A DNA stretch of 64,000 nucleotides, from positions 35,705,774 through 35,769,773 of the forward strand of contig CM034314.1 in NCBI GenBank assembly GCA_019925795.1, read 5' to 3'. The notes beneath the pieces were generated by a model, which saw only the letters and a list, made by a program, of their open reading frames with translations, was not told where the DNA came from and ran no database searches. Within the stretch, counting starts at the first letter, position 1. Each line of letters starts with the position of its first letter. The DNA comes from Dendrobium chrysotoxum. Lineage: Eukaryota; Streptophyta; Magnoliopsida; Asparagales; Orchidaceae. Below, one piece after another: positions 46,089 through 57,084 of the stretch. Made by a program: the position numbers and the translations under genes.

Positions 46089-46511
46089 AGGATGACGGTT
46101 CTCTGCCGCACCGGGGTTTGGTAGAAGAGAGTTTGTAAAGGCTTATGTACCTAGTTATGGGGGTTAAAGGAGAGTCACTTTGATTTAGTGTAATACCCAG
46201 AGAAGTAGTCTCTAGGGAGTGGATGTAGGTCGTGTTTGACCGAACCACTATAAATCTGGTGTTCTCTATTCTTGTGTTTAATTTCTGCATCTTTAATTTC
46301 TAAATTGCACTTTATTTTTCTGTGATTGAAAGGTTAAAAATTCATAACTGTTGATACTGTACTTACTTGATCGTACTGTATGATAGGTATAAACTTTTTA
46401 ATAAAAAGGTTTTCAAAAACATCCAAGAGATTTTAAAAGTACTAATTCACCCCCCCTCTTGGTTAGCCTAGGGAAATAATCAATAGGTCTAACAACCTAT
46501 TCGTACTTTCA

Positions 46512-46516
46512 AATAC
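46512..46516. repeat. TSD of Copia 1, right (AATAC)
   Basis: Matches 15286-15290. Confidence 0.85.
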
Positions 46517-47208
46517 CTCTAACTTCTTCCAGGCATTGAAGAGGCCTTAGCTACATTTAGCACCATAAGTATGTATAAAGGGCTATTGAAGAGAAGCAGA
46601 ATGGTCATTCTTGGAAGCAGTTTTTGAAGGGCCCATGTATAGTTTGCAAAATTTGAGGATAGCATTAATGGCTACATCATTTTGATTTATACACATGCAA
46701 TTAGATAAAGGTGCAACTAAATTCTTACAATCCTTTACAAATACAACTTCAAATTTGCTCAAATCAGAAGCAATGATAGTGGCCGGTTCAGCAAGGTCTT
46801 GCAAATCAGTCAACTGTGAAGTCTTTGTTGGGCCAGAACGGGGCTGCACTGAACCTCCCTCACATGCATAAGATCGATCTCCATAGCTTGTTCACAAAGG
46901 GAGAGGTCAGAAGAATGATAAGCCAAACGACCTAGGTGCAAAATGACTAGAAAACTAAACAAAAAAGGCTCCAATTTGCATCCACAATAAATACTATCAT
47001 ACCCCAATGCAGAATCGTGATCATCATCGATGGATTTGTTGAGCTCGGGCTCCTCCGATGATACATCAGCTTCTATCAAAGCCAACTCACAAACTTTAGC
47101 ATCCTTTCCTTTTAAAGCTTTCCAAAAGTTGTCCTGTCTCGTAGCTTTTTGACCACCACTCCCCTTGCCAAAGCGGGGAGAAGGCTGACAGTCACTCCTC
47201 CTCACCAT
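46517..47208 (-). pseudogene. LINE D ORF1, N-terminal part
   Basis: The start is at 47208 (MVRRSDCQPSPRFGKGSGG), with an in-frame TAA just upstream. This frame runs through DNFWKALKGKDAKVCEL and an acidic stretch to 46810. A frameshift leads to EVVFVKDCKNLVAPLS and AINAILKFCKL. After the stop near 46585 the sequence still lines up through NAWKKLEVF into the DUF4283 part across Copia 1. The N-terminus matches no family I recognise; assignment to ORF1 rests on continuity with 14064-15290. Confidence 0.6.
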
Positions 47209-47269
47209 TCCTTATGGAGTATGGTATTCCCTATGCTCACGACTTCCATAATAAGGATTGCTTAGAATA
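46517..47269 (-). mobile_element. LINE D, 5 half
   Basis: The rest of LINE D, separated from 13903-15290 by Copia 1. It runs from the ORF1 interruption to a short leader before the ATG at 47208, and ends at the one-mismatch copy of the target sequence (47270-47283). Confidence 0.65.
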
Positions 47270-47283
47270 ATTTATTAAAAATC
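47270..47283. repeat. Target site copy 3 (atttattaaaaatc)
   Basis: One mismatch to 6657-6670 and 13889-13902. It lies between the LINE D 5 end and the LINE B 3 end. Confidence 0.6.
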
Positions 47284-50200
47284 TTATTTTTTTATTAAAA
47301 CCCACGGAGGGGCCTACGCATTAATAAAAATAGGGATTACAAGGTCCTTAGGGGGACCTTCAACTGACTAATGCTCAAATGAGTTACAAAAAAGAAAAAA
47401 AGAAAATCTATGAGCTAAAGCTCCTCGCTAATCAAAATACAAGAAAGCCTAATAACATTCTAGGGCTCCCAAAAGCCAGCACCCAAAAAAGAAAGATATT
47501 GATATCAGCATTATGCACAGTCTTTTTGCCAAAAAGGGGTATCTTACGATAAAAAACCACAACGTAATACACCTGCAAAAAGTACAGGCTGCAAAATAAG
47601 AAGTTGCAAAGCAAGATATGGAAATGACATAATGAAGTGAGGAAATGAAAATTATAGAAAGAATTGCAATTGAAAATAACATGTAAGGAATGAGATAAGC
47701 TCCAGCTTTAACTGTAACCACAAGAAAGTAAAGACATAGCCATACACAATAAGATAAAAACAAAAGATCCCACTCAAATATAGCACAAGAATCACAAAAT
47801 ACTAGGCAAAACTTTAGTACAGCAAGCTGCATTAATCATCACACAGGTAGAAATTAGAAAAGGCAAATCAAGAGGCCAATGTACAGTCGAGTGAACTTTC
47901 ACAATCAGGTGTAAGCATTTATCGTAATGATACAGTAGCATAGATCTGCAGTCATCCAATACATATAATTCCTTGTGAAAAAATTGCATCCCAACAGTAG
48001 AGTAATTAAGATAGCATAATAACACCAGTAAACTCCAAACGGGACACTAAAGGCCCTCCCAATAAACAACATTAATCAATAATAGGTGAAAACAAATAAC
48101 CTTATGACAAGGTAGAAATAACCCAAAATCAACCAACACATAATGATCATCCTATAAGAGCAGTACCCCAAGACAAACTTAGTCCAGATAAGATAATGCC
48201 AGTAAGCAGCACAATCCAACAATCCCAACTTATCCATGAGCCCAATAATATCAATGAAACTAGAAATGAGCAATAACCACAAATCATACTGGCTCAATAG
48301 AGTAATATTCGATAGGAATTGTAGATAAATACCCATCAAACTAAGAAACTGGCTCATGTTAGGAATAAAAGGATAATCATAACAAAGCACCTACTCCTCA
48401 AACCCAAACCTCCTCCAGAATAAATAGATGAAAAAAGGCAGGCCAACAGCAAAAGAATCACACCCAAAGATCCACTAAAAGGTAAAGATCAAACCAAATA
48501 GAGCCTCTCTAGAAAATAAAACATAAAATTAAAAAAGAAGTAGTAAATCCTTACCACATTAACATAAGGATTGATGAGATCCAAACAGTTCAAGTAATGC
48601 CAGAAAACCATCCAGTAAAAATTGTCACTAACATGAAATATAACTCTCGAACAAATTACACAACCATTCAGCCATCTAAAAACTAGAGGAGAAGATGAAT
48701 AATATAGGTGCAAGAAGTTAATATCCAAAAAGTTACAATCATAGCTAAAATTCGAGCACAAACCAAAAAACGCAACCACCAACAAACTGAATACCAAGGC
48801 TAAAAACCCCATGCATAGATCAAAGTCAACACCAAATAAAACAACAACATTAAACTGAAATAAAGTCAAAGTAAGGGATGAGGCACACAAAGGATGTCCA
48901 CAGCAAATTCCCAACTATAACCAGATAGGTCATAGAAGGAAATTACCCCATAACTCCCAACATAACATATAATGAAGTGAATCATGAACAACTATAAGGA
49001 GAAGAATAACATGACTGGAAAACCAAAGATCAAGACCAGTTAACTATACCGAAAATATAGAAGACCAGAGCAGTCCAATCTAATCATCCCTAGAAGCTTC
49101 CCAAGTAAAGTATATACAGAAAATTCCATGAAATCGTTCAAATTACACCCAAGTTTGGCTAATAAATCAGCTGCAGCATTAGCCTCCCACCAAATGTGAG
49201 AAATAGAAAAGGTTATAAAAGAGAGCCAAAGTTTAATATCTTTAAGCATGTAAAAATAAGCAGGATTGGAAATAGACCTCCCTTCAATATAGTGAATCAA
49301 AAGCATGGCATCAACTTCAATCCAAATAGTAGTAATACCTAAGGAAATGCACAATTGAATACTGAAAAATGGGCTTCAATCTTAGCTTTAATAGTAGTAT
49401 TAGCATTACTAGGACCCACAAATGCAACAATAACATGACCCTTAAAATCTCTAATAATATCACCACAACCAGCATTCAAATTGTTAACAAAACCATCAGT
49501 ATTGAGTTTGAAATAGTCCTCACAAGGTTTCAACCACTTGACAATTCTATCTTTAAAACCAAAGGAAGAAGATTGAAAAGAAACACCAAAATCAGCCGCA
49601 ACATGAAAAAAAACCATTAAAAGATTCAAATTAAGTAAATTGGCAACTAACATCTGCATAATTTTATCCTTGACTTTAGCAATAATACTTAAAGTCTTCA
49701 TTTTAATACCTTCAAGCTTAGACTCATTTCTACACTTCCATAAAATCCAACAAATGATGACAGGTAAAATGTTTCTAATATGGCCTTCGATAGGAATAAA
49801 CCAATCATTAAGAAGATTAGTGATATAGGGATAAATACTAGAAGATTGCACATTAAACATGCTGGCAAAATATAACAAAACTTTCATAGCAATAGGACCT
49901 TGCATAAAAACATGATTGGTGTTTTCAACATGATAACAATATTGACACTTAGAGACAATATGAAAACCCTCATGCAATCAAATCGAATCCAGAGGCAAAT
50001 AATGATGCAAAATCCTCCGCATAAGAATAGAATAAGAGGAAGAAATGTTGGCATGCCAAATGGCCTTATAAAGTAAAAGTTTATGGAGAGCTTGCTAAGA
50101 AGAATTCCAAACATGCTTATTAGCAAACTTACCATCATTCGAAAGAATAAACAAAATGCAATCCCCATTATCCAAATGTATTGGTATCTTTGTGATATAA

Positions 50201-53200
50201 TTGATAATAAAATTTGGAACATAATTAGCAAGCAACTCAATATTCTAGATCCCATTAATAATAAAGTCCTTGACTTTAAAAGCAGAAGTAGAGTAAGTGT
50301 TAAGTAAATTATCAATAGAAAAATTGCCCAACCAATTGTCTTGCCATAAGAAAATGTTACCAGCCCCCATCCCCCATTGGATAAATTGTTCAGCCTCCCA
50401 CTTAATGGAACATAACCTTTTCCAGTTAAAAGAGTCAGCTTTTTTAAAGTAACAATTAAGAGGGTGCCTACCAACACAATATTTAGAGGGCATAAAATTA
50501 GCCCATAAACTTTTCTGAGATAGGAAAGCAAACCAAAGTTTGTGGGAAAAGCTTTGGTCATGTCAGTCAAAGTCTTTAAACCTAAGAGGCCCTCATCCAA
50601 AACCCAAGAAAGTTTATACCACGACCCCCACAAAATAGCATTCTTACTATCTTTAGCACCCTAAAAAAATTATTTAAAATTCTTTCCATTCTACTACAAA
50701 CATTTAAAGTTGGATTAAAAGTGTCTAAAAGGTAAATAGGAATAGAACATAAAACATGTTTAATGAGGACTAATCTACAACCAAATGAAAGGAAATTAAA
50801 AGCCCAAGAGGAAAGTTTCTTATAAATAGTAGAGAAAATGTCATCAAATAAATGAGAATGTTTCTTACCCTTGTAAAGTGGAGTACCTAAATATTTCATG
50901 GGTAAACTTTTAGGAGAAAAACCAAACTTGTTTTCAATACTAATAATTCTCCTTAGAGAAATGGATTTAGTAGGAATGAAACAACTCTTAGAGGGGTTAA
51001 AAATTAAACCACTACCATGCTGAAATTTATTGAGAAACTGAAATAAGATATAAAACATTTTGATAGAGCCATTCGTAAAAAAAAAAGAAATCATCAGCAA
51101 AGCTTAGGTGAGTAATAGGATAGCCACCAAAAGTTCTAAACCGAAGGGTCTGATGAGATCTAAATAACTCATTTAGCCCTCTAGACAAATATTCCACAGC
51201 AATGATAAAGAGAGCCGTAGATAGAGGATCTCCCTATCTAAGCACATAAGAGGAATTGAAAAAGCCATGCGACTTACCATTAATCATGATGGAAAAGAAG
51301 CAATTCTTAATATTATTCTTGATTAACTTAATGAAATGCATATCAAAACCAAAATGCTAAAGCATAGTGTAAAGAAATTCCCAATTTAAATTGTCATAAG
51401 CTTTGGTAATATCAACTTTGAAGATTACATTACCCCCAACAACATAATCATGTAAGTCATGAACTAATTCCTTGGCAAGCATAACATTTTCAAATATTGA
51501 CCGACCTTAGTAAACCCCATTTGTTCTAGAGAAATAATCTTAGGTAAGATTAAAGCTAACCTACTCATAAGTAATTTGGAAATGAGCTTGTTGAAGAAAA
51601 ACATAAACTGATGGGATAAAATCATTCCAAAAATTAAGGACATTCTGCTTAGGAATTTAAGAAATAGAAGTAGAGGTTAAAATTTTAGGGTAAGGCTTAC
51701 CCAAAAAGAAATCCACCAGCCATTGACTAGGTCCCCTTTAAAAATAGACCAAGAATTTTGGAAGAATTTAGTGGTGAAACCATTAGGGCCAGTCACAAAA
51801 TTAGAATTCATATCTTTCATGGTCAGCTAAATTTCCTCTTTAGTGGGGGTCTTAGTCAAATACAAGTTGTCTTCCTCAGAAATAATAAAAGAAATAAAAG
51901 TAAAGTCAATGTTCAAATTCAGGCAAAAATCTTTATTGAAGGCATTTTTAAAATACTGAACACCAGAATGTAAAACCAAATCAGGATTATCAATAACCAA
52001 ACCATCAAGAGAAGTAATGTTATGACTCTAGTTAATCACCTTTTTGTGGTTAGTAATACTATAAAAAAATTTTGTATTACAGTCACCTTCTGCAAGAAAT
52101 TTAAAAGAGGCCTTTTGTCGCCAATAGGCCTCTTCTTTTTCCTAGATTTTGTAAAGATAGGTTTTAGCTTTATTAAGAGTGAACAAATTCTCAAAAGTTG
52201 AGTCACACATATAATTCTTACCATCAATATCCACATTATTTTCAACTTCCAAAATACAAGTAAAGATATTCTTAAAAACACATTTATTATACCAGGATAA
52301 CTTTTATTTAAGTCTCTGAAGTTTAAACCATAATATATTCATACCCCAAATATTATCAGAGGGAAAAAGGAGGCATGCTAGTTAGTTTGTAACACATTAA
52401 AAAAAGTATCTTCAAGGAGCCACATATTTTGAATTCTAAAAAATGGAAAAATATTTCTACTGTTCATAGAAATACTTAACAATAAAGCAGAATGATAAGA
52501 TAAAGTTCTAGTTAAATAATCAATGTGAGTCATCTGAAAGGATGAAATCCACAAATCATCAAAAAGAATATGATCCAATCTTTGCCATATAGTACCCTTT
52601 TGCCAGGTAAAAACATTGCAAGAAAATCTGATATCATGTAAATTGCAATTCATAATCATATCATTGAAATCTTCCATAGCTTGAAAGTTAGGGGAGTTAC
52701 CTCTGATCCTTTCAAAAGTATAGGTGACAGTATTAAAATCACCACCTACTAACCAAGGGGCTTGAATAGTAGAAGAGAAATCAGTGAGTTGTTCCCATAA
52801 AATCTTTCTACTGACTTAGAACAAGAAGCATAAACAAAAGAGGCATCACAAGAGAACTGAAGAAAATTTATGCTAGTATGAATCATTTGAGGCAGATCCA
52901 TAATAATATCCTAGCAAATAAATGTTTCCAAAAAATGCAAATTTGGTTAGAACAATTACCAAAAGCCAAATCAAAACCAATGTTCTTACAAACCGAATCA
53001 AGCTTGGAAGCAGAAATTAAAGGCTCAATTAAAGCAAGCAGATGAGTATCATGGATCCTACATAAATTTTTAACCCTATCCTTGGACAATTTATGCTAGT
53101 ATGAACCATTTGAGGTAGATCTCCACACCCTTAATATTCCACACAAGAGCTTTAACCATTAAATGAAGAGGCCTTAAAAGCTCGAGTGGCCCTAGTGGTG

Positions 53201-53215
53201 TAAGAAGTCTGATTC
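47284..53215 (-). mobile_element. LINE B, L1-type, lacks ORF1
   Basis: Minus-strand LINE of the same family as A and C. ORF2 lies at 53159-49045 and a 1.75-kb T-rich tail at 49044-47284, ending in aaaacccacggaggggcc (plus) and an A-rich stretch (T-run on plus). It stops about 60 bases before the ORF2 start, so it is 5-truncated. A diverged copy of the shared target sequence (cttattgaaagac, 53216-53228) may be its other TSD. Confidence 0.85.
49045..53159 (-). pseudogene. LINE B ORF2: endonuclease, RT, RNase H
   Basis: Starts MVKALVWNIKGVE at 53159. The endonuclease shows LIEPLIS (metal-binding Glu) near 53030 and DIRFSCNVFTWQKGTIWQRLDHIL (two runs) near 52610; the late SDH is SYH. RT has GPNGFTTKFFQNSW near 51760, GDPLS near 51225 and an intact FADDF near 51091-51105, then MKYLGTPLYKGKKHSHLFDDI and the zinc-binding region WGMGAGNIFLWQDNWLGN near 50340. 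RNase H at 49560-49080 keeps LNTDG, KIEA, IEVDA and the last Asp in ANAAADLLAK, but is split by a frameshift near 49350. Overall it is dead, though its motifs are the best kept of the LINEs here. Confidence 0.9.
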
Positions 53216-53218
53216 TTA

Positions 53219-53234
53219 TTGAAAGACCAAAAGA
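53219..53234. repeat. TSD of LINE C, left
   Basis: ttgaaagaccaaaaga, identical to 57069-57084. Confidence 0.85.
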
Positions 53235-56200
53235 TCTTATTTGTTTTTGGGGAAACCCTTGATGGAGCCTATGCATTAAATAAAATAAAGGTTACAAGGT
53301 CCATAAAGGAAACCCTCAGCTCGCTAATGCTCGACAGAGCTACAAGAAAATTTAAAATAAAAACTAAGAGCCGATGGTCCTCAATACTAAAAAATACATA
53401 AAAGCCTAAGAACATGCTAGGGCTGCAAGTAAATAGCACCCAAAAAGGAAGATCAGAAAATGGACATTCAGCACGGTCTTCTTGCAAAAAGTACTCAACA
53501 TGTCCTCAAAAACTTTAGTCCAGAAGACCTGCAAAAAATAAGCACTGCAAAAAAGAAAATAGCAATGCAAAACATAGAAATAACCAAAAAGTTTGTAAAA
53601 ATGTTGGAATTGATCACATTTAGAATTATATAAAATAAAGGTGTAATAATTTTAAATAGCCACAATGAAAGATATTCTATTTCTAGCAAACTGTATTCTT
53701 ACATTACAAAACTTGCAATCAATATTCATAATAATACTGTAGCCAAGAGGGCACTAGGAACAAAACACTTTAAAGCTTATCCAACAATAACAACTGTTCA
53801 CAACCCGAGCCATATTGGCAGAACGATTATCAAAATTAGTAAAGTGTAATAGCTTTAAATAGATTAAAGAAGTAAGAAAATCATCACCCATAAGGAGAGA
53901 ATTAAGGCTCTTAGACCAACAATTCTGGCTATAATGAATGCTACAGTAACCCTGGTTAGCATAAGTATATAGCAGGTAATAACACCCCCTCTAATAACCA
54001 AAATCACTAATGAAAAAGTCCCCATCATATTGGTAATGTTGAGACCTTGCGACAACCAACCAAACCAACATAATAGAAAGTGGAACACACTGTCAAAGCT
54101 ATGAACATAAATAGAACATAAAAGTAATAGCAAATCTAACTCCTGTAATAAAAAATATCCCCCAGAATTTTAGAAAAAGCATCGCCAGAATTAACAACAG
54201 AATTACAGGTAAAGCGACAACAATATGGCTAGCACATCCATTGGTGATGATAGAGAGAACAAACCAGAAAAGAACCCCTCAAACTGGGCATCAGCAGACT
54301 ACAACAAACCCATAAAGCACCCTTAGCAACCCAACAAAATAATTTTGAGTACAAAGGGTTCAGGAAAAAAGGAGAAACTGGCTCAGGTGTGTAGTATCGA
54401 AGAAATTATTAATGTCAGTATCCACCTGCTACTCAAATCCAATCCAACAACTACCCAACATATGGATTCAATTTAGAAAATAAGGATAAAGCTACTCAAC
54501 CAGATGCGCCAACAATAAATACCATAAATGAGCAAGGAAAAAATACCCAATCCAACACGCATCACAAAAAAATACCACAGATGAATAAGGCAACCATACC
54601 CAATCCAATCAGTATTAAGAGAGAACTAATAATAAAAGATATGAAAACTATCAACAATGCCACTCAAAAAACCAAAAGCCAACCAACATAGATTATAACA
54701 CCTTTGAGATAGAAATGATCAGAAACAAAGATGAATAGAGATATAGTCCTTGAGAACAATAATCATAGCTAGAAAAAAAGCCATCATATAAAAAGAAAAA
54801 TAAGATGAAGCCCGATAAATAAGAACAACTAATAGACTCGAACCCAACAATCAAAAGCGGATAGAAAAGATAACCTCCAGCATAAACCCAAAACCAAAAT
54901 GTTAGTAGAATTGAACATACGACAAACCAAAATGATCCAATCTCACAAAACCCTTAAGGTTCATAGGTAAAGAGGAACCACCATATTCATTAAAATCACT
55001 CAAATTGCAACCCATTTTGGCAAGATAATCCGCAGCAGCATTACCTTCACAAGAACATGGGTAAAAGAAAAAGAAAAGAGGAAAAGCCGCTGCTTAATAT
55101 CTCTAATCATATAAAAGAATGAAGGGTTATACATAGTAGTATTACCATTAATATAATAAATAAGTAGCTTAGCATCAACTTCAATCCAAACTTTAGTGAA
55201 ACCAAGAGAGATGTATATAAACCATATTGCAAAGCTTCAATTTTAGCCATAATTGTCATATTGGAGGAAGTAGGACGCATGAAAGAAATGAAAACAAAAC
55301 CATTAGAATCTCTAATCAGCCCACCATATCCCGCCTTAGACTCGTTAAGAGAGCCATCAGTGTTGAGCTTAAACCACCCATCATCAGGTCTAATCCATCT
55401 CATAATTCTATGAGGATTAACAATGGGATCTAAATGGGAAGGAACACCAAAATCAGTAGTAGTGTGGTAATAACCAATAGAAGTATTAACTTTAACCAAA
55501 TTAGGAAAAGATAATTGCAAGATTTTATCTTTAACTTTACCAATAATGCTCATCACATTCATGCCAATATTTTCATGTTTAGCTTCATTTCTACTCTTCC
55601 ATAGAAACCAACAAATAATAACAGGCAATATATTATGAATATGACCTTTAGAAGGAGTAAACCAGGTTTGAAGAATATTCAAAATAGAGCTATAATTCTT
55701 GCAGAAATGTTATCAAAATGAAGCCAAACTTTCAGAGCTATAGGGCCATTAGCAAACACATAATTAAGGTTCTCAATATGATTAAAACACTAACATTTGG
55801 AAATAATATGAAAACCTTTTTTTCATAAGCCTAAAGTTAACTGGTAAATAATTATACAAAATCCTCCAAACTAAAATATAGTAAGAAGACGGGATTGCAT
55901 GGTGCCAAATAGCCGAATAAAGTAAAGACTTAGGGTAGGAATGTCTGATATAATGCTAAACTTGCTTCAAGAAAACTTACCATCATTGGCCTTAGTAAAC
56001 ATAATGAAATCCTCATCATCCAATTTTAGAGGAATTTTAAGAATAAGACTGACAATCAAGTGCAGAACATTATCACAAAGTAAATTAGCATCCCAAACAC
56101 CATTATAAATAATTAACTTCGTAAGCAGAAGTAGAATGAGTATTTAAAAGACTGTCAATAAAAAAGTTACTCAACCACTTATCATTCCAAAAAAATATGT

Positions 56201-57068
56201 TGTAATACCCAAACCCCATTGGATAAAATTTTTAGCCTCCCACTTGATGGAACAGAGCCTTCTCCAATTAAAAGAATCACCTTATTTAAAATGACATAAA
56301 AGAGGATGACGACTAGCACAATATTTAACAGTCATGAATTTAGCCCACAGACTTTTCTTAGATCTAAAAGAAAACTAGAGTTTGTAAGCAAAATCGGTCA
56401 ACATATTACCCATAGTTTTAAAACCAAGATTCCCCTCCTCAAAAACCCCAAAGGAATTAGTCCAAGAAGACCACAAAATAGCAGATTTACTGTCTTTAGC
56501 ACTCCAAAAATTTTTGTTAAAAAGCCTTTCCATCCTACTACAAACATTACTCGTAGGGCATAAAGTATGAAAGAGATAAATGGGAATAGAATAGAGAACA
56601 TGTTTAATTAAAACCAATCTACCAACATAAGAAAGAAAATTAAAAGCCCAAGTAGTAAGTTTTTTGTAAATAGCATTGAAGATGTCTCCAAATAAATGAG
56701 CCCTCTTTTTACCTCTAAAAAGAGGAGTACCTAAATATTTCAATGGTAAAGTCTTATGGGAAAATCCAAACTTATTATGGATATCATGGATTCATTGAAT
56801 GGAGATAGACATGGAAGTGATGAAATTGTTAGGATTAAGGATAAGACCACTATCTCTTTGAAATCGATTAAAAAAAGTAAACAAAATCTAAAGCATTTTA
56901 ATGGAGCCATTAGTGAAAATAATGAAATCATCAGAAAAGCTCAAGTGAGTAACAAGAAAACCACCAAGCATTCTAAAATGTAAAGTAGGATGAGTTAAAA
57001 AAACTTGTTTAAACCTCTCGAGAGAAGTTCAATAGCAATAATATGTGTAGTGAATTAGGGTAAACTAT
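53235..57068 (-). mobile_element. LINE C, L1-type, 5-truncated within RT
   Basis: Same family as A and B. ORF2 remnant at 57068-54902 and a 1.67-kb tail ending in gaaacccttgatggagcc (plus). A perfect 16-bp TSD brackets it, so it is a complete insertion event that lost its 5 part during reverse transcription, as is common for LINEs. Confidence 0.88.
54902..57068 (-). pseudogene. LINE C ORF2: end of RT, RNase H
   Basis: Begins inside RT, just before HLSFSDDF at about 56928-56940 (FADD changed to FSDD). MKYLGTPLFRGKKRAHLFGDI, SWTNSFGVFEEGNLGFK and a degenerate zinc-binding region follow. HNILPVIICWFLWKSRNEAKHE (two runs) leads into RNase H: FKLNTDGSLNESKAGYGGLIRD, KIEALQYGLY, a frameshift, then EGNAAADYLAKMGCNL. 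The stop is at 54902-54904. Stops and frameshifts elsewhere disable it. Confidence 0.88.
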
Positions 57069-57084
57069 TTGAAAGACCAAAAGA
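57069..57084. repeat. TSD of LINE C, right
   Basis: ttgaaagaccaaaaga, identical to 53219-53234. Confidence 0.85.

Larger units (their letters stand above)
15291..46511 (+). mobile_element. Copia 1, LTR retrotransposon hosting the Ogre-like element
   Basis: The 31.2-kb span is 10.2 kb of Copia sequence plus a 21-kb insertion. Parts in order: left LTR (15291-16923), PBS, gag (16982-18160, resuming at 39149), protease, integrase, RT start, RNase H (to 42071), an extra downstream ORF (42612-43605), noncoding DNA, polypurine tract (44865-44878) and right LTR (44879-46511). A 5-bp TSD marks a clean insertion into LINE D ORF1. Large Copia size, two gag knuckles and an extra 3 ORF recall the SIRE/Maximus lineage. 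Most of RT is deleted, and stops are scattered through every frame, so it is dead. Confidence 0.92.
44879..46511 (+). mobile_element. Right LTR of Copia 1 (1,633 bp)
   Basis: Matches 15291-16923, including the three 107-bp repeats (45318-45638), hairpin units (45951-46088) and TATAAAT (46249). Followed by the TSD AATAC. Confidence 0.92.

Noticed and set aside
47432..48914. Hydrophobic minus-strand frames in the LINE B tail
   Set aside because: Same T-rich tail as in LINE A; no conservation at protein level.
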